A DNA stretch of 64,000 nucleotides from Altimarinus sp041659565. GTDB taxonomy: Bacteria; Patescibacteriota; Gracilibacteria; BD1-5; UBA6164. The notes under the pieces are model-generated. The model searched no databases, was not told the origin of the DNA, and saw only the letters and a program-made list of their open reading frames with translations. Within the stretch, counting starts at the first letter, position 1, and each line of letters starts with the position of its first letter. The stretch is taken from the NCBI GenBank assembly GCA_041659565.1, contig JBAZXZ010000002.1:232305-296304 (forward strand), written 5' to 3'. The translations under genes were made by a program, and so were the position numbers. Shown one piece after another: positions 32,166 to 44,294 of this stretch.

Positions 32166-34604
32166 TTTCTTCCCCTCCTCTCTTTTCTTAAACAAATCAT
32201 TTTCTGCTTTTTCAAGTTCTCACATCATATCATTTATATTTTTTACTACCTTTTCTCTGGGTTTACAGTATTTTTCTCTATTTACAGCAAGGACTTTTTC
32301 GTATCTTGTTTTAAATTCTTTTTCATCTTTTTTATGTGGAGGAAGTGTGTTTGCTGAAAAGATTGGTGAAGGCATACCATTTATCAATAGTTTGGTATAA
32401 ATAGTATGATTTTTTAGATTAATCAAATCATTTTCAACTAGATCTCATGCAAATACTTCTTTTAAAATTGATGCATCATGATATCAAACTTGAAAAGAAA
32501 CTAGACTTCATACATTACCAAAAACAGCTCATTTTACATCTTCTGTCATCTGATCTATATATTGGTTTGCCATTACAAGATTGAGTTTATATTTACGAGC
32601 TTCTGACAATATAGTCGCAAAACTATCTGTTGCAAAGTTTTGAAACTCATCTACATATAAGTAGAAATCTTTTCTATCTTTTTCAGGAATATCAGCCCTA
32701 CTCATCGCATCAAGTTGAAATTTTGTAACAAGCATTGATCATAGTAAAGCAGAAGCATCTTCTCAGATTTTTCACTTTGAAAGATTTACTATAATTATCT
32801 TTTTATTATCCATTGCCCATCTCATATTGAAGCTATTTTTAGATTGTCCAAGTACATTTCTGAGAATTGGACTAGAAAGAAATTGTCATACTTTATTTAG
32901 AATTGGTGCAACTGCTTCAACTTTTTGATTTGGAGCCATTCTATCAAATTCACTTGACCAGAATTTTTTTACAACTGGATCAGTAACTTTTTGAAGTACT
33001 CTATTTCTAAATAAATCAGAAGTAAGCATTAATGGAACAGAAAGCAAAGTTGCTCCTGGATATTCAAGTAAACTCATCAAAGTATTTCTAAGTATATGTT
33101 CAAGTCTTGGTCCCCAACTCGTCCCAAAAATCTTTTTAAATATTCATAATATTCAAGAGGCAATCAATGCTCTATGTTCTGGACTTACTCAGTCAAACAT
33201 ATTAAATGCTATTGGCCACTCTACATCAGATGGATCAACAATTATTACATTGTTTGTTCTATTTTTTGGTATATGTCATATAATATTTTCAGCTAGGTCT
33301 CCATGAGGATCAATTACTGCAACCCCTCTTCATTTTTTGATATCATCTATTATCATATTTTCTAAAAGTGTAGATTTTCACATACCTGTTTTTCATATTA
33401 TATACATATGTCTTCTTCTATCATTTGGTCATATACCAAAATTCATATTTGTTCATCTAAAGTTTGTTCTTCAAATTGGTGTTAAAACTCAATTCTCAGC
33501 TTTTTCTATTATAATCGGTAGATCTGCTGGTGGTTCAAAATTACGAGAAGAAACCCAAGATATAGATGGAGTTTTTACATAAGTAGTAGGTAGATGTACT
33601 AACCCCGAAAGCTCTTTTGTATTTAATATAAAATAATTATTTAAGCTTCTTGCTTTTGCTAAATTTATACTTGCTTCTTCTTTATTTATGTAATTTAATT
33701 TAAAAGAATTAAGTCCAGAACCAGAAAATATACTCAAAGTTGAAAATATCTCTTTGATACTAGACCTAGACTCCATATCATCCTCTGAAGCTGCAATTAT
33801 ATTCATACTACAAGCAAATCATTGCAAAAATAATTTATTTTTTATTTGAAGAGGAATATTTTCTTTATCTTCTTCAATTGTAGTTTTTCCCTTTTCTTTT
33901 AGTTCTTTAAGTTCTTTTTCAAGTTCTGCTTCTTTTCCTGACTTATACGAATCTGGTTTAGCGATTATAGAGACAAATTTAGCCAAAAGAGTAACAGGTA
34001 ATAATCATAATTTCACATATTTAAACCATTTACTAAGTAATACTTCTTTATACATTGGATGACTTTTTGATATCAAAACCTTGATAGTTTCTTCAAAATC
34101 TTTTTTCCAAATATGATTATCAATCGGATGAAAATTGATTTGGATTGTATTTAAAGAATATTTCTGGGTTCTAGAAAGAGACGATGTAATTGATGAATAT
34201 GGATCAACTTTTTCTTTTGACCCCATTTCTTGTAATTCTGCAAAATTTTTAATTGGGTAATAATTATGTTTTGAAAAACCTACATTTCATATAGTCATCT
34301 TATCAGATGGAATCCTTGCTAGATAATCAGATACTTCATTGATTTCTACATTATTGAAATGAGCATAAATTTGATTTTTTATGAAATTTGTATATTTGTC
34401 AGGACAAACCAAAAAAAATCTTATACTATTACCTATTTTTGTTATTTCAAAAGAAAAGGTAGGTAACTGCATAGTTTTTTTAGAAAATTCCTTTGGTGGA
34501 TATTTATCAAAAACTTTATGTAAGACAATCAAGATATGCTCAAAAATCTCAGGTCATTTCTCGTTTGTCTTATCAACTGTGATTTCTAAAAGTATTTTTT
34601 TCAT
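32145..34604 (-). CDS. TraG/VirD4-like coupling ATPase
   Basis: 819 residues. An N-terminal domain of about 340 residues without TM helices includes a charged coil (KEAELEKELKELKEKGK). The motor part has Walker A YIIGKTGMGKSTLLENM, GVAVIDPHGDLAENII, and the C-terminal TraM-recognition region YVDEFQNFATDSFATILSE with ARKYKLNLVMANQYIDQM. Its end is Lys/Glu-rich. Absence of the usual N-terminal TM pair is notable for a coupling protein and resembles the DUF87/TraG-like ATPases seen in CPR. It is convergent with 30230. Confidence 0.9.
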
Positions 34605-34706
34605 TGTAAAAAACTTATATTTTTATAATAGCCCCAATTATCATATCATATTAGTTGTAAAAAATGCAAATATTTGATATGTTTTTTACTTGACTTTTCT
34701 TATTTT

Positions 34707-35651
34707 TTATTCATCCGTTTTTATTCTATGAATAATTTGAGCTATTTCTTCTTTACTTACCTGTTGTGGATATACCTTTACATAGCTAAAATATTTTTTA
34801 TGTTCATATATTCAAGAACAGATTGTATTTAAATCACAATTATTACATTCTGGTAATTTTTCATGATAAAAATCAGTTTCTCTTATCTGTTCTCTAAAAT
34901 CAAGAAAATAAATTATTCTTTCTTCATTTTTTACTATTTTTCTAGTTTCCGTTGAACACCATTCATATCATCTTATATAACAAAGAGGCATTTTTTCTGC
35001 TCTAAAAGTCCTTCAACTAGATTCCAAAAACTCCATAGATCTTTTCAAAGAAGGTTTAAAAGAGTCAAAATCTGGTAGAGTTGTCATAGCTATTTCTGTT
35101 TTTCTCATCATTTCTGGATCTAAATTATTCCATACGAAATGTTTAATAGGAGGAAAATGTTTTACCAAAAATTTTACTGTTTTATCAAGATGATCTTCAT
35201 TATAGTGATTTAAAACTGTATTAATTTGAACTCTAATTCAGCATTTTAATGCATTTGTTATACCTTTCATAAGCTTTAACCAACTTCAAGGAGTATCAGT
35301 TAAAAAATCATGAATTTTTTCATAACAAGAATAAACTGAAAAATGTATTAATTCAAGCCCAGAATCAGCAAGTCTTTTTGTAAAATCATAATTAGCACAC
35401 ATCATACCATTTGAAATCATACGATTTCATAATCATTTTTCTTTTGAATATGCTATCCATTTTGATAAATCTGGTGATAAGGTAGGTTCTCAACCAGTAA
35501 AAATAACTCAACTGTAATTATTTTTTATAAATTCATCTATAAGTTCTAATCACCTTTCATAAGTAATATTGTTTCAATTACTTGGATTAGAACAAAAATG
35601 ACATGCATTATTGCAATGACGATTTATTTGAAGATATCATATATTTGCCAT
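34707..35651 (-). CDS. Radical SAM protein with C-terminal Cys cluster 1
   Basis: 314 residues. The CxxxCxxC motif is at C13, C17 and C20 (INRHCNNACHFCSNP) and binds a [4Fe-4S] cluster for S-adenosylmethionine cleavage. FTGGEPTLSPDL follows, and a C-terminal CNNCDLNTICSGIYEHKKY is a SPASM/twitch-like auxiliary cluster region. This layout is known from peptide-modifying radical SAM enzymes. Its ATG overlaps the 35653 gene's final stop region, so the two are coupled. It precedes the main cluster and is separated from it by the prepilin peptidase-like gene. Target unknown. Confidence 0.88.
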
Positions 35652-35652
35652 T

Positions 35653-36936
35653 TTAATCTAAAATAGGGTTTAAAATACTAAATCAATAACTCCTGATAAA
35701 GTTTATATGAATTCACTCACATTTATTGTTATATTTACATTTTTTACATCTAACAGACTTCTTTCTATATAAATTATTTATATATTTTTTTGTGTAATCT
35801 TCTAATGAAACTCATTCTTTTATATCATTATATGTTTCATAAATTCAAGTTCAATTTAAGCATTTTGGTATATTTATAAGAAGTTTTCAAGATTTGATTT
35901 TATCATTTAAAAATAATACAAATTCTTCTTTTGTAGCTCAATATTTTTCATAAACTTGACTTTGGAATTCTTCTCATCTAATTATTTCATTTGATCCATC
36001 AAATTTGATTTTAGAAATTTTTTGATTATTTATAAAGTCATTACAATACTGTTTTAAAAAACATAAATCACATGCCTTTTCATAATAACAATCTTGTTTT
36101 TTTTCTCAGTTAGACAATATAAATGGTTCAAAATGATGTCTTCATTCTCACATTACTTCAGATTTAATTTTTCTTGGGTCCTGAATAAGATCTTCATATC
36201 ATTCAAAAGCTTCAGCAGGAAATCTATTTGTCCACATATACATACCTGGAACTTTTGATAATTTCCAAGTATCTTGCAAGTATTTAATATTTTCTTCAAT
36301 ATTGTAAAATAATTTTTCTCTATTATCTTGAAATCATCTACCAAAAGGAATAATTTGTAATATATCAAATTCATAGACTCACAATTTCATAAAGAACTTT
36401 ACTATATCTGAAAGATATTTTATATTTATCTTATTAACTACTATATCAACATTGATAATTACATAAGGATAATTTTTTTTGATATATATAAGTCATTTAA
36501 GTGATTTCTTAAATGCTCAAGGAGTATCAACCAGATAATCATGTAATGTTTCATTATGTCAATGGAAAGAAAAAGTTACTTCTTCTAATCAAGCATCTAA
36601 CACTTTTTTACAAAAACTTTCAGAAAAATACATATTACCATTTGTAACAGTTTGAATCCTATTATATCAGATATCTTTTGCATATTTTATATATTCAGCA
36701 AACTTTGGATTTATTGAAGCTTCTCCACCCGAAATTATTACTCTATTATCAAATCACGGTTTAAATCATTCTTCTATTTGTTTTTTTATAATATCTTCAT
36801 CTGGAAAACTTCAATCTTGAGCAAAGCTATCAAGACAAAAGACACATCTATTATTACATGATGATGCGATACGAACCCAAATACGATTTTGTTTGCTTAT
36901 CTTTTCTTTTGAAATAAGTTTTAAATTATTTAACAT
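35653..36936 (-). CDS. Radical SAM protein with C-terminal Cys cluster 2
   Basis: 427 residues. CxxxCxxC at C27, C31 and C34 (ASSCNNRCVFC), VIISGGEASINPKF, VTNGN and a basic C-terminus with a Cys pair-rich segment CKKCKYNNKCEGIHINF. This C-terminal CxxCxxxxxC-G(I/F) pattern recurs in several proteins of the downstream cluster, so it probably belongs to the same system. A second Cys group (CYYEKACDLCFLKQYC) lies near residue 330, unusual for a simple radical SAM protein. Divergent from 37276. Confidence 0.88.
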
Positions 36937-37275
36937 CTAATTATTTTAATAATATACAACAATTTTTATAATTATAGAATTTTTTTTTTAATTACCAATT
37001 TTATTTCTAATATAAAACTAAAATCTTTATAAACTGGCATAAAATTTTTCATAAAAGAAGTCCGTGAAAAGATTAAAAACTGCATTATATTCATAAAAGA
37101 ACTAGATTAGCTTATAATTCTTTAAAAAATAACTTGAAATATTTATTTACTTGGTATGATTACTTATGATAAATATATATTCCAAATACTACTAATTATC
37201 ATCTCAGCCACCCCTTTTTTATAATTAAGCCAAAATTTTATTAACATAATATAAGTTTACAACTATAAAAAATTT
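36937..37275. other. Divergent intergenic region
   Basis: 339 bases between a minus-strand radical SAM gene and the plus-strand peptidase. Very AT-rich. No gene, RNA or strong hairpin found. A weak plus-strand pair TTGAAA (37134) and TATGAT (37155) with a 15-base spacer is the only promoter-like sequence seen. Confidence 0.6.
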
Positions 37276-38598
37276 ATGAATTACATACCATTTTGAATAC
37301 TTGCAATTCCTTTTCTATATTTTAATTATAAAATTATAAAAAATGATCTAATATATAAAACCATACCAAATAAATATCTAATATATCTTATTTATTTACT
37401 ACCTCTATTTTTTATATCTATATTTTACTTTCTAAATTGAGTAGTTAATAATTATATAGTATTTTTTTGACAAATATTTTTTAGTATATTTATATGTTTT
37501 TTATTATACTATTTTTGATTTTGGTGAGCCTGAGATGCTAAATACTTACTTGTATTATCTTTTTTTCTATCTCATATATGATTTTTTCATTTTATATGAA
37601 ATATTGGTATTTTAATACTATTATATTTATTATGATATTTTTTTTATTTTTATTTATGAAAATGTCTAATTAATAAAAATTATGCTAAAAGCTTATATAA
37701 TAATATATATACAGACTTAAGAGATAAATTTTTTATTTTTATAAAACACAATGATTGAAATATTTATAAAAGTACAGCCTTTAAAATAATAATAAATTGG
37801 TTATTAATATTTTTATTCTTTTTTGTTTGATTTAGATTAATAAGACTTATTTTTATTAATAATCTTTTATTAAATAATAATATACCAGACTTTTGAAAAT
37901 ATATTATACGATATCAAATGTATATATGGTTTTTTGTTTTTTCTTTTTTCCGGATAATGATCTATGTTATGAAAAAAATATTAACTCTATTTAAAAACAA
38001 ATTTAATATTACTCTAGATAAAACAAAATTATTAATGCCTATATTGTTATTTATTATTTTATTATTATTTATTTATGTAGAATATGTTAATAATCCTTAT
38101 CAAATAACAAAATACTTGTATAAAATTTTCACTTTTTATATCTATTTATATTTATTTTTTAGAATATTGATATATTCATATAAATTAACTTTTCAGATAT
38201 CTGAAACTCAATATATAAACATAAATGAGTTAAAAGAATGAACTATAATAGATAAAGATTACTTAATAAAAATGTATTGAGAACAAAAATGCCTTAGTAA
38301 TATAAATGAAAAATGTATTTCATATTCAAATCCTAAACAGTATTTTCTTAAACTTTCAAATCCTATTGATACTGATACTGTTATAATATTAAAAGATATA
38401 TATTATAAAGTAAATAATTACCATATAGAAAATAAAACTGCAAATTATGAAAAAAATAACAAAATAAAAATTCTTATGACTTTTGCTTTTGCTCCTTATA
38501 TTTTTTCTTGATTTTTATTAACTTTCTTTTTTCAGAGTAAAATATTTGATTTTATTAATAATCTATTATTAGAATTTATTAAAAATATTTACAATTAA
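37276..38598 (+). CDS. Type IV prepilin peptidase-like (A24) membrane protein with long extension
   Basis: 440 residues, strongly hydrophobic with about ten TM segments. Both aspartates of the A24 aspartic peptidases can be seen: DLIYKTIPNKYL near residue 27 and FWGAGDAKYLLVLSFFL near residue 80 (GxGD motif, glycines from UGA). The classical enzyme is about 220-260 residues. Here about 200 residues of extra TM and soluble sequence follow (ending NIYN), including a soluble segment with SNINEKCISYSNPKQYFLK. It would cleave prepilin signals such as those at 8415 and 27220. Its place beside the radical SAM locus may be coincidental. Confidence 0.78.
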
Positions 38599-38662
38599 TT
38601 TATTAAAATATAAAACTAGTTTCATATTTCTACTTATATATTTTTTTACTCTGATAATATAT

Positions 38663-39301
38663 TTATTTTAATTCATTTTCTAAATTATCTTTTCATATAT
38701 TTCACTCAATGTAAATTCTTCCCACATCAGTATTTTTTAAAAAATCTTTTACTCACTCACTTTCTCATCTTGTCTTAATTAACTCATCTATAGCCTTTTT
38801 AAGCTCATCATATTTTCAATCATCTGATAATATATTTATTTCTTTTAATTCATTTTCTAAATAATCTTTTCATATATTTCATTCAACATAACTTCTTCCT
38901 ATATCAGTATTTTTTAAAAAATCTTTTACTCACTCACTTTCTCATCTTGTCTTAATTAAGTCATCTATAGCCGTTTTAACTTCATCATATTTTCAATCAT
39001 CTGATAAGATATTTATTCTTTTAAATTCATTTCCTAAATAATCTTTTCATATATTTCATTCAACATAACTTCTTCCTATATCAGTATTTTTAAAAAAATC
39101 TTTTACTCACTCACTTTCTCATCTTGTCTTAACTAAATCATCTATAGTTTTTTTAAGCTCATCATATTTTCAATCATCTGATAGTTTTTGTATTTCTTTA
39201 AATATATCTTTGATATCACTATTATTTTCATCTTTACCAATAATATTATTACTAGAATTATTTAAAATTGATAAATCATTATCTGTTGTTGTTTGCTTCA
39301 T
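38663..39301 (-). CDS. Protein of three 59-residue tandem repeats, no signal
   Basis: 212 residues. After a 30-residue leader (MKQTTTDNDLSILNNSSNNI) three near-identical units follow, each with LSDDGKYDELKKAIDELIKT then RGESEGVKDFLKNTD and IGRSYVEGNIGKDYL. The repeat is helical in appearance and loosely TPR-like. It shares the unit with the lipoprotein 39362-40063 but has no lipobox. Last gene of the large minus-strand cluster. Could be a scaffold, receptor, or even an unusual multi-core substrate. No known family recognised. Confidence 0.82.
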
Positions 39302-39920
39302 ATATAATACAATTAATTTTTATACCTTTAATATTTATCCCGATTTATTATATTTTTAAATTTATTTTTTTCAAATACTTCATTCAACATAACTTTTTCC
39401 TATATCAGTATTTTTTAAAAAATCTTTTACTCACTCACTTTCTCATCTTGTCTTAATTAACTCATCTATAGCCTTTTTAAGCTCATCATATTTTCAATCA
39501 TCTGATAATATATTTATTTTTTTAAATTCATCTCATAGATAATCTTTTCATATATTTCATTCAACATAACTTTTTCCAATATCAGTATTTTTTAAAAAAT
39601 CTTTTACTCACTCACTTTCTCATCTTGTCTTAACTAACTCATCTATAGCAGTTTTAACTTCATCATATTTTTTTGCTTCATATAATACATGTATTTTTTT
39701 AAATTCATCTCATAGATAATCTTTTCATATATTTCACTCAACATAACTTCTTCCTATATCAGTATTTTTTAAAAAATCTTTTACTCACTCACTTTCTCAT
39801 CTTGTCTTAACTAACTCATCTATAGCAGTTTTAACTTCATCATATTTTTTTGCTTCATATAATACATGTATTTTTTTAAATTCATTTCCTAGATTATCCT
39901 TATTATCTTTACTTACAATA
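38663..39920. repeat. Six copies of a 177-base coding repeat
   Basis: Period 177 bases (59 codons), for example copies starting near 39531 and 39708, three in each of two adjacent genes. Units of the two genes are more alike at the DNA level than expected for old duplicates. Coding, not a CRISPR array (no short spacer structure). Confidence 0.85.
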
Positions 39921-40063
39921 TTATCTTTACTTACAATATTATCTTGTAAATTAATTTTAGTTCCAGTATTTTGAATTTCTTCTTTATTGTTTTTATTACA
40001 TGAAACTAGTAACAATAGTATACTTATAAATAAAAAAATTGTCCTAAATATATTTTTTTTCAT
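39362..40063 (-). CDS. Lipoprotein of three 59-residue tandem repeats
   Basis: 233 residues. MKKNIFRTIFLFISILLLLVSC is a lipoprotein signal with lipobox LVSC, followed by a short repeat (NIVSKD twice), then three units starting EFKKIHVLYEAKKYDEVKTA and ending SYVEGNIGKDYL. Two units are almost identical over 177 bases, so the array has recently expanded or been homogenised by recombination. It is anchored on the outer face of the membrane. Paralogue of 38663-39301. The longer upstream ATG at 40123 would spoil the signal. Confidence 0.85.
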
Positions 40064-40113
40064 ATAAAATATTAATTTTAAAATAAATGTATTAATATTA
40101 TAAATAAATGATC

Positions 40114-41376
40114 TTAATATCAAAAAGTTTTTATTTTTTCTCTTAATACTAATAATATTAGTGTTGCAGAATCTAAAGCAGTTGAGTTTAAATTTGTTAT
40201 ATTTTCAATATCTATTTGATTTTCTCCTAATATTTTAAAAATAATTGAGATTCCATCTTTATTTCTAAAATTAATTTTTAAAATTATATTATTTTTTATA
40301 AATATTGAATCAATATTATAATTATTTATTGTTTTAGGTAAATTAAATATAAATTTGCTTTTTATCATTTCTTTATCAACATTATCATAACTAAACCATA
40401 TTCACATTTTTCTAAATCTTAATAAAGATAATTGTAAATACAAATTTATATTATTTAGTGAAAACTTATTATCTATTGTTTTTCATTCAATAAACTCATT
40501 TGTTCAATATATTTTTATATATTCTTGTTCAATTCAACTACAGCTTTTATGATACTTACAATCATTACATTTATCAAAAAAATACCTATCAATGATTGTT
40601 TGAGTATCAATAATTTTTTTTTGTTTAGGCTGAAATAATAAGTTAATATTTTCATATTCATTTCAAAATAAACATTGAGGAATTGTCTGATTCATCCTTA
40701 ATTTTATATTATTAGCATTGAATAAATTATTATATTCATCTAAAATTGATTCTATTTTTATTACTGATGAAGTATAAGATGGTACTAATATTTTATTTCT
40801 ATCCTCTCACATAACAGTATTTGGAGTCAATAAATCTATTATTCTGCATAATTTATCACTATAAAAATAAACCGAAATTTGTTCAATTATTTTACTCAAA
40901 GATTTTAATGTTGGCTTCAATAATAAAATAGAAATGCTTATATCTATATTATTATTTATACAATTTTTTATAGCCTCATGTTTAAGTGTATATGAATCAT
41001 TATTTTGTGTTAAAATATGATGTTCCAAATCATCAGACGAATATATTGTAATAAAAACCATTTTTATATATTTTTTTAGTTTAAAACAAAAATCATTATT
41101 AGCTAACTTAACTCAATTTGATATCAAATTTATATCAATTCATTTTTTATTAATATAATCTAATATTTCAAAAAAATATTTAAATACAGTTGGTTCATAT
41201 CAACTTACTCATATATTTATATTTCTAATTCAAGTATTATAAACTTTATCCACTTCATCTTTTAGGTTCATAAAATGCTTATATTCATCTAATCAAGTTT
41301 TTATTTCATAGAAATTACAAAAAGAACAATTTGTATTACATAATCATTTTACAAGTAAAAAATAAGAATTATCCAT
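40114..41376 (-). CDS. Radical SAM protein 3
   Basis: 420 residues. CxxxCxxC at C13, C17 and C20 (VKGLCNTNCSFCNF), followed by IGVSGYEPTVFKYF in place of the GGEP motif. C-terminal cysteines CNDCKYHKSCSGIEQEYIKI form a twitch-like cluster, then about 110 extra residues without cysteines. The last radical SAM gene of the run before the repeat lipoprotein, 50 bases from it. Substrate unknown; position suggests it acts with the other cluster enzymes on one peptide or family of peptides. Confidence 0.88.
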
Positions 41377-41401
41377 TGTTTAATTAATTTAAAAAAATAC
41401 A

Positions 41402-42454
41402 TTATATTTTAGACTTATATATAAAACTATTAATCTTTTCACTTATATATTTTTCTCATACAAAATCTATCCAATTATTATAAAATCATAAACAATATTT
41501 AGTATACTTACAATTAACACATTCTTGAAATTTTCTTTTTTCTTTCCATAAAAATTTATATGCCTCCAAATTAGATTCATTTATTTCACAATTTTTTTTA
41601 TTCTTTTCAAGTTTTTTTAATCTTTCATACTCTAAATTATATTCTGGATAATTTAATATACAAAGAGGAGGACATACAAAATGAAAATCTGGTAATATAT
41701 TATTTTTCCTACATAATATTACGACTCTATCTATTTCTTTTATTTCTTCATCAGTATATTCTAATAAAACTTCTTTTTTATTAATTTCTGCATATCAATT
41801 TGGCTGTACAAATCAAAATGAAATCTTATGTGAAATTAATCAATTATCATGTTCTCTATGGGGTATAATTTCTATAAATCAAATACTTATAAGAAAAGTT
41901 ATATAATCATATAAATTGAATATATTTATACTTGTAACAACAATATTTAAATAAATAGATATTTTTTTATTTATATTTTCTTTTAATATAAAAGATACCC
42001 AATCTTTGAAAATATCTATATCATAAAAACTTCATAATTTTTTATTTATATCATTATCTCATGAATGTTGAGCTAAAAATATTTCATCTAATCATGCAGC
42101 TATAAGTTTTTTTATATATTTTTTATCTTTAAATAATTTTGTTCAATTTGTTTGAATTTCAACAACTCCTATTCATATACTTTTTGCTAATTTTATATAA
42201 TTTAATAAATTTTTGTTTAAAGTTGGTTCTCATCATGAAAAAGACAATATTAAATTATTTCTTTGCTGTAAAGTATATTTTCTAACTAATTTTAAAACTT
42301 GATATATTACTTCTTTGTCTCATACATCATATTCTCAGAAATTATTAGTTTTCAACACATTACAAAACTTACATTTCCAATTACATTTGTATGTGACTCT
42401 AATAATTTCATTTATATATATTTTTTCTGCATTTCATCATTTTGTTTCTGACAT
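41402..42454 (-). CDS. Radical SAM protein 4
   Basis: 350 residues. C24, C28 and C31 in TYKCNWKCKFC, SFSGGEPTLNKNL, and IQTNGTKLF. C-terminal twitch-like CVNCKYTKYCLGFYNNG. Gene spacing is 25 bases to the next gene and 5 from the previous. It also keeps a Cys pair CPPLCIL near residue 260. Homology to the others of the cluster is limited to the radical SAM core. Confidence 0.88.
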
Positions 42455-42459
42455 ATTTA

Positions 42460-43398
42460 TTAAATTATAGGATTTATTTCATCATATCAATAAATTTCTC
42501 AATAATCAATTGAAGCTCCCCAACATTTTCACTTATATTTACACCCATTACATTTGGTACACCATATTCTTTCTCTTGGAATCTCATTTGAGTTATTTAA
42601 TTCTCATCTATCTATAATACACTCAAAATGATCAATTTTAATTCTTGTTTCATAATCATAATCATCTGTTAATTCTATATAATTATTAATATTATGTTTT
42701 GGAAAAACACAAAACGGAAAATCTGCTAATTTTAAATTAATATTATTTTTTTTACAATAATCAACAATATCTATTATTTTAGTCACACACTCAGAATATA
42801 AAGGGGCTACTTTATTAATTGTGTGTTCTCTTCAATAATATCATAAATCAATATCAGGATATGTTATAGCAATATTTTTTATTCAATTTATATTTAAATA
42901 TTTTACTATAGAATCCAATTCAGATAAATTATCTTTTATTATTACAATATTTGCTTTTAGATATTTTCAATTCCAGTACTTTTTAATATTTTCAAAAACC
43001 TTATCCCATTTCACATAAACCTTTGTTCTAGATATTTCTTGCTGTAATTCTTTATCAATAGCTTCAACTGACAAAATAAGTTCATCTATATATGGCAAGA
43101 ATTTAGAAGCCTGAGAATCTAAATGTAGGGTTGTACAATTAGTTGTAACAAGTATAGTATATAAAAGTTTTTTTCAAATTATTAAAGCATCTAAAAATAC
43201 TGCTTGGATAAATGGTTCTCATCATAAATAAGTAACATGATTATATCACTTTTTTTTATATTTTATAAGTTTTTTTAATATGTCATATTTAGATACCTTT
43301 TTATCCCATACTTCCTCCATATTTGGATATTCCATACAATATGAACATTTTTGATTACATGTCCATCATACATAAATTTCTAATCTTTTATAATTCAT
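42460..43398 (-). CDS. Radical SAM protein 5
   Basis: 312 residues. C14, C18 and C21 (VGWTCNQKCSYCMEYPN), YLGGEPFIQAVFL, and C-terminal CTKCNGCKYKGKCWGASIDY, an auxiliary-cluster motif with the GASIDYGEIYG ending that resembles 35653 and 58490. Its ATG lies inside the end of the 43380 gene (19-base overlap), so translation is coupled. It has the same length and order as 58490-59383 and may be a duplicate acting on a different residue. Confidence 0.87.
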
Positions 43399-44294
43399 TT
43401 TTTCTTATTTAAATATTTAGAAAAATAGTCCATAATTCTATGTAAATTCTCTTGTCATTTCACTTTTCTAACAATACTTTCCTCAAAAATTATCAATTCT
43501 TCTTTTTGATAAGACATATCTAAAGAATTACTTAAAGAAAAATTATCTATACTTCATAAAAACAATTTTTCTTTTATTTCTCTTCATAATTTAGTAGTGA
43601 CAAAATCACTATAATATATATTTAAATCAATATCTATAAAAATACTATCATTAACTAATGACTTATTATATCAAGAATTATCTTGAAATCAATAAAGTTT
43701 TATTGTTTTATCAATCAATGATTGATCTAGTATTTTCTTCATTTTATTAGTTAAATCTAGTAAATTTTTCTTATCCCAAATTTTTGTATAGTATACTGGT
43801 AATATATTAAAATTTTTATATCATTTTTTATAGATATTTAAAAATTGATTATAAGAAATATTTTCTGCTCATGGAATTATTATTAAATTAAAATACACTT
43901 TTTCTTCCAAATTAAATTTTTTTATAAAGCTAAATACTTTATCATAATCAAATAAATTTTCAGCATCTATACTTAAAAATATTATTTCAAAATATTGTTT
44001 AAAATATTCTCAAATATCATCATTTAATAAACTTGTATTTGTAACTATCTCAAATTTATTTCATATAAAATCTTTTGTATTTTTAATTATATATTTTATA
44101 TCTTCAAAAACTAATAATGGTTCTCATCAAAAAAATTTAAATCTATTAATATATTTATAGTTTTTTTCTATAAAATAAATCAAATTATCTAAATCTTTTC
44201 TTTTTATTTTTTTATTATTTTTAATAACATCACAATAACTACAATTATAATTACATATTGTAGTTGTATTTAAAATTAAATTATATCTATTCAT
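43380..44294 (-). CDS. Radical SAM protein 6
   Basis: 304 residues. C14, C18 and C21 (TTICNYNCSYCDVIK), FKFFGGEPLLVFEDI, and IVTNTSLL. No C-terminal Cys cluster is visible, so only the SAM-binding cluster is expected. Start ATG 44294 overlaps the TAG of the upstream gene (ATGAATAG). Closely related in layout to 51795-52691, which has the same short, SPASM-less form (CNKRCSYC, NFFGGEPLLSFDKI). Confidence 0.87.

Noticed and set aside
38663..39920. Long direct repeats possibly a CRISPR or satellite
   Set aside because: Period of 177 bases in open coding frames with conserved protein units.
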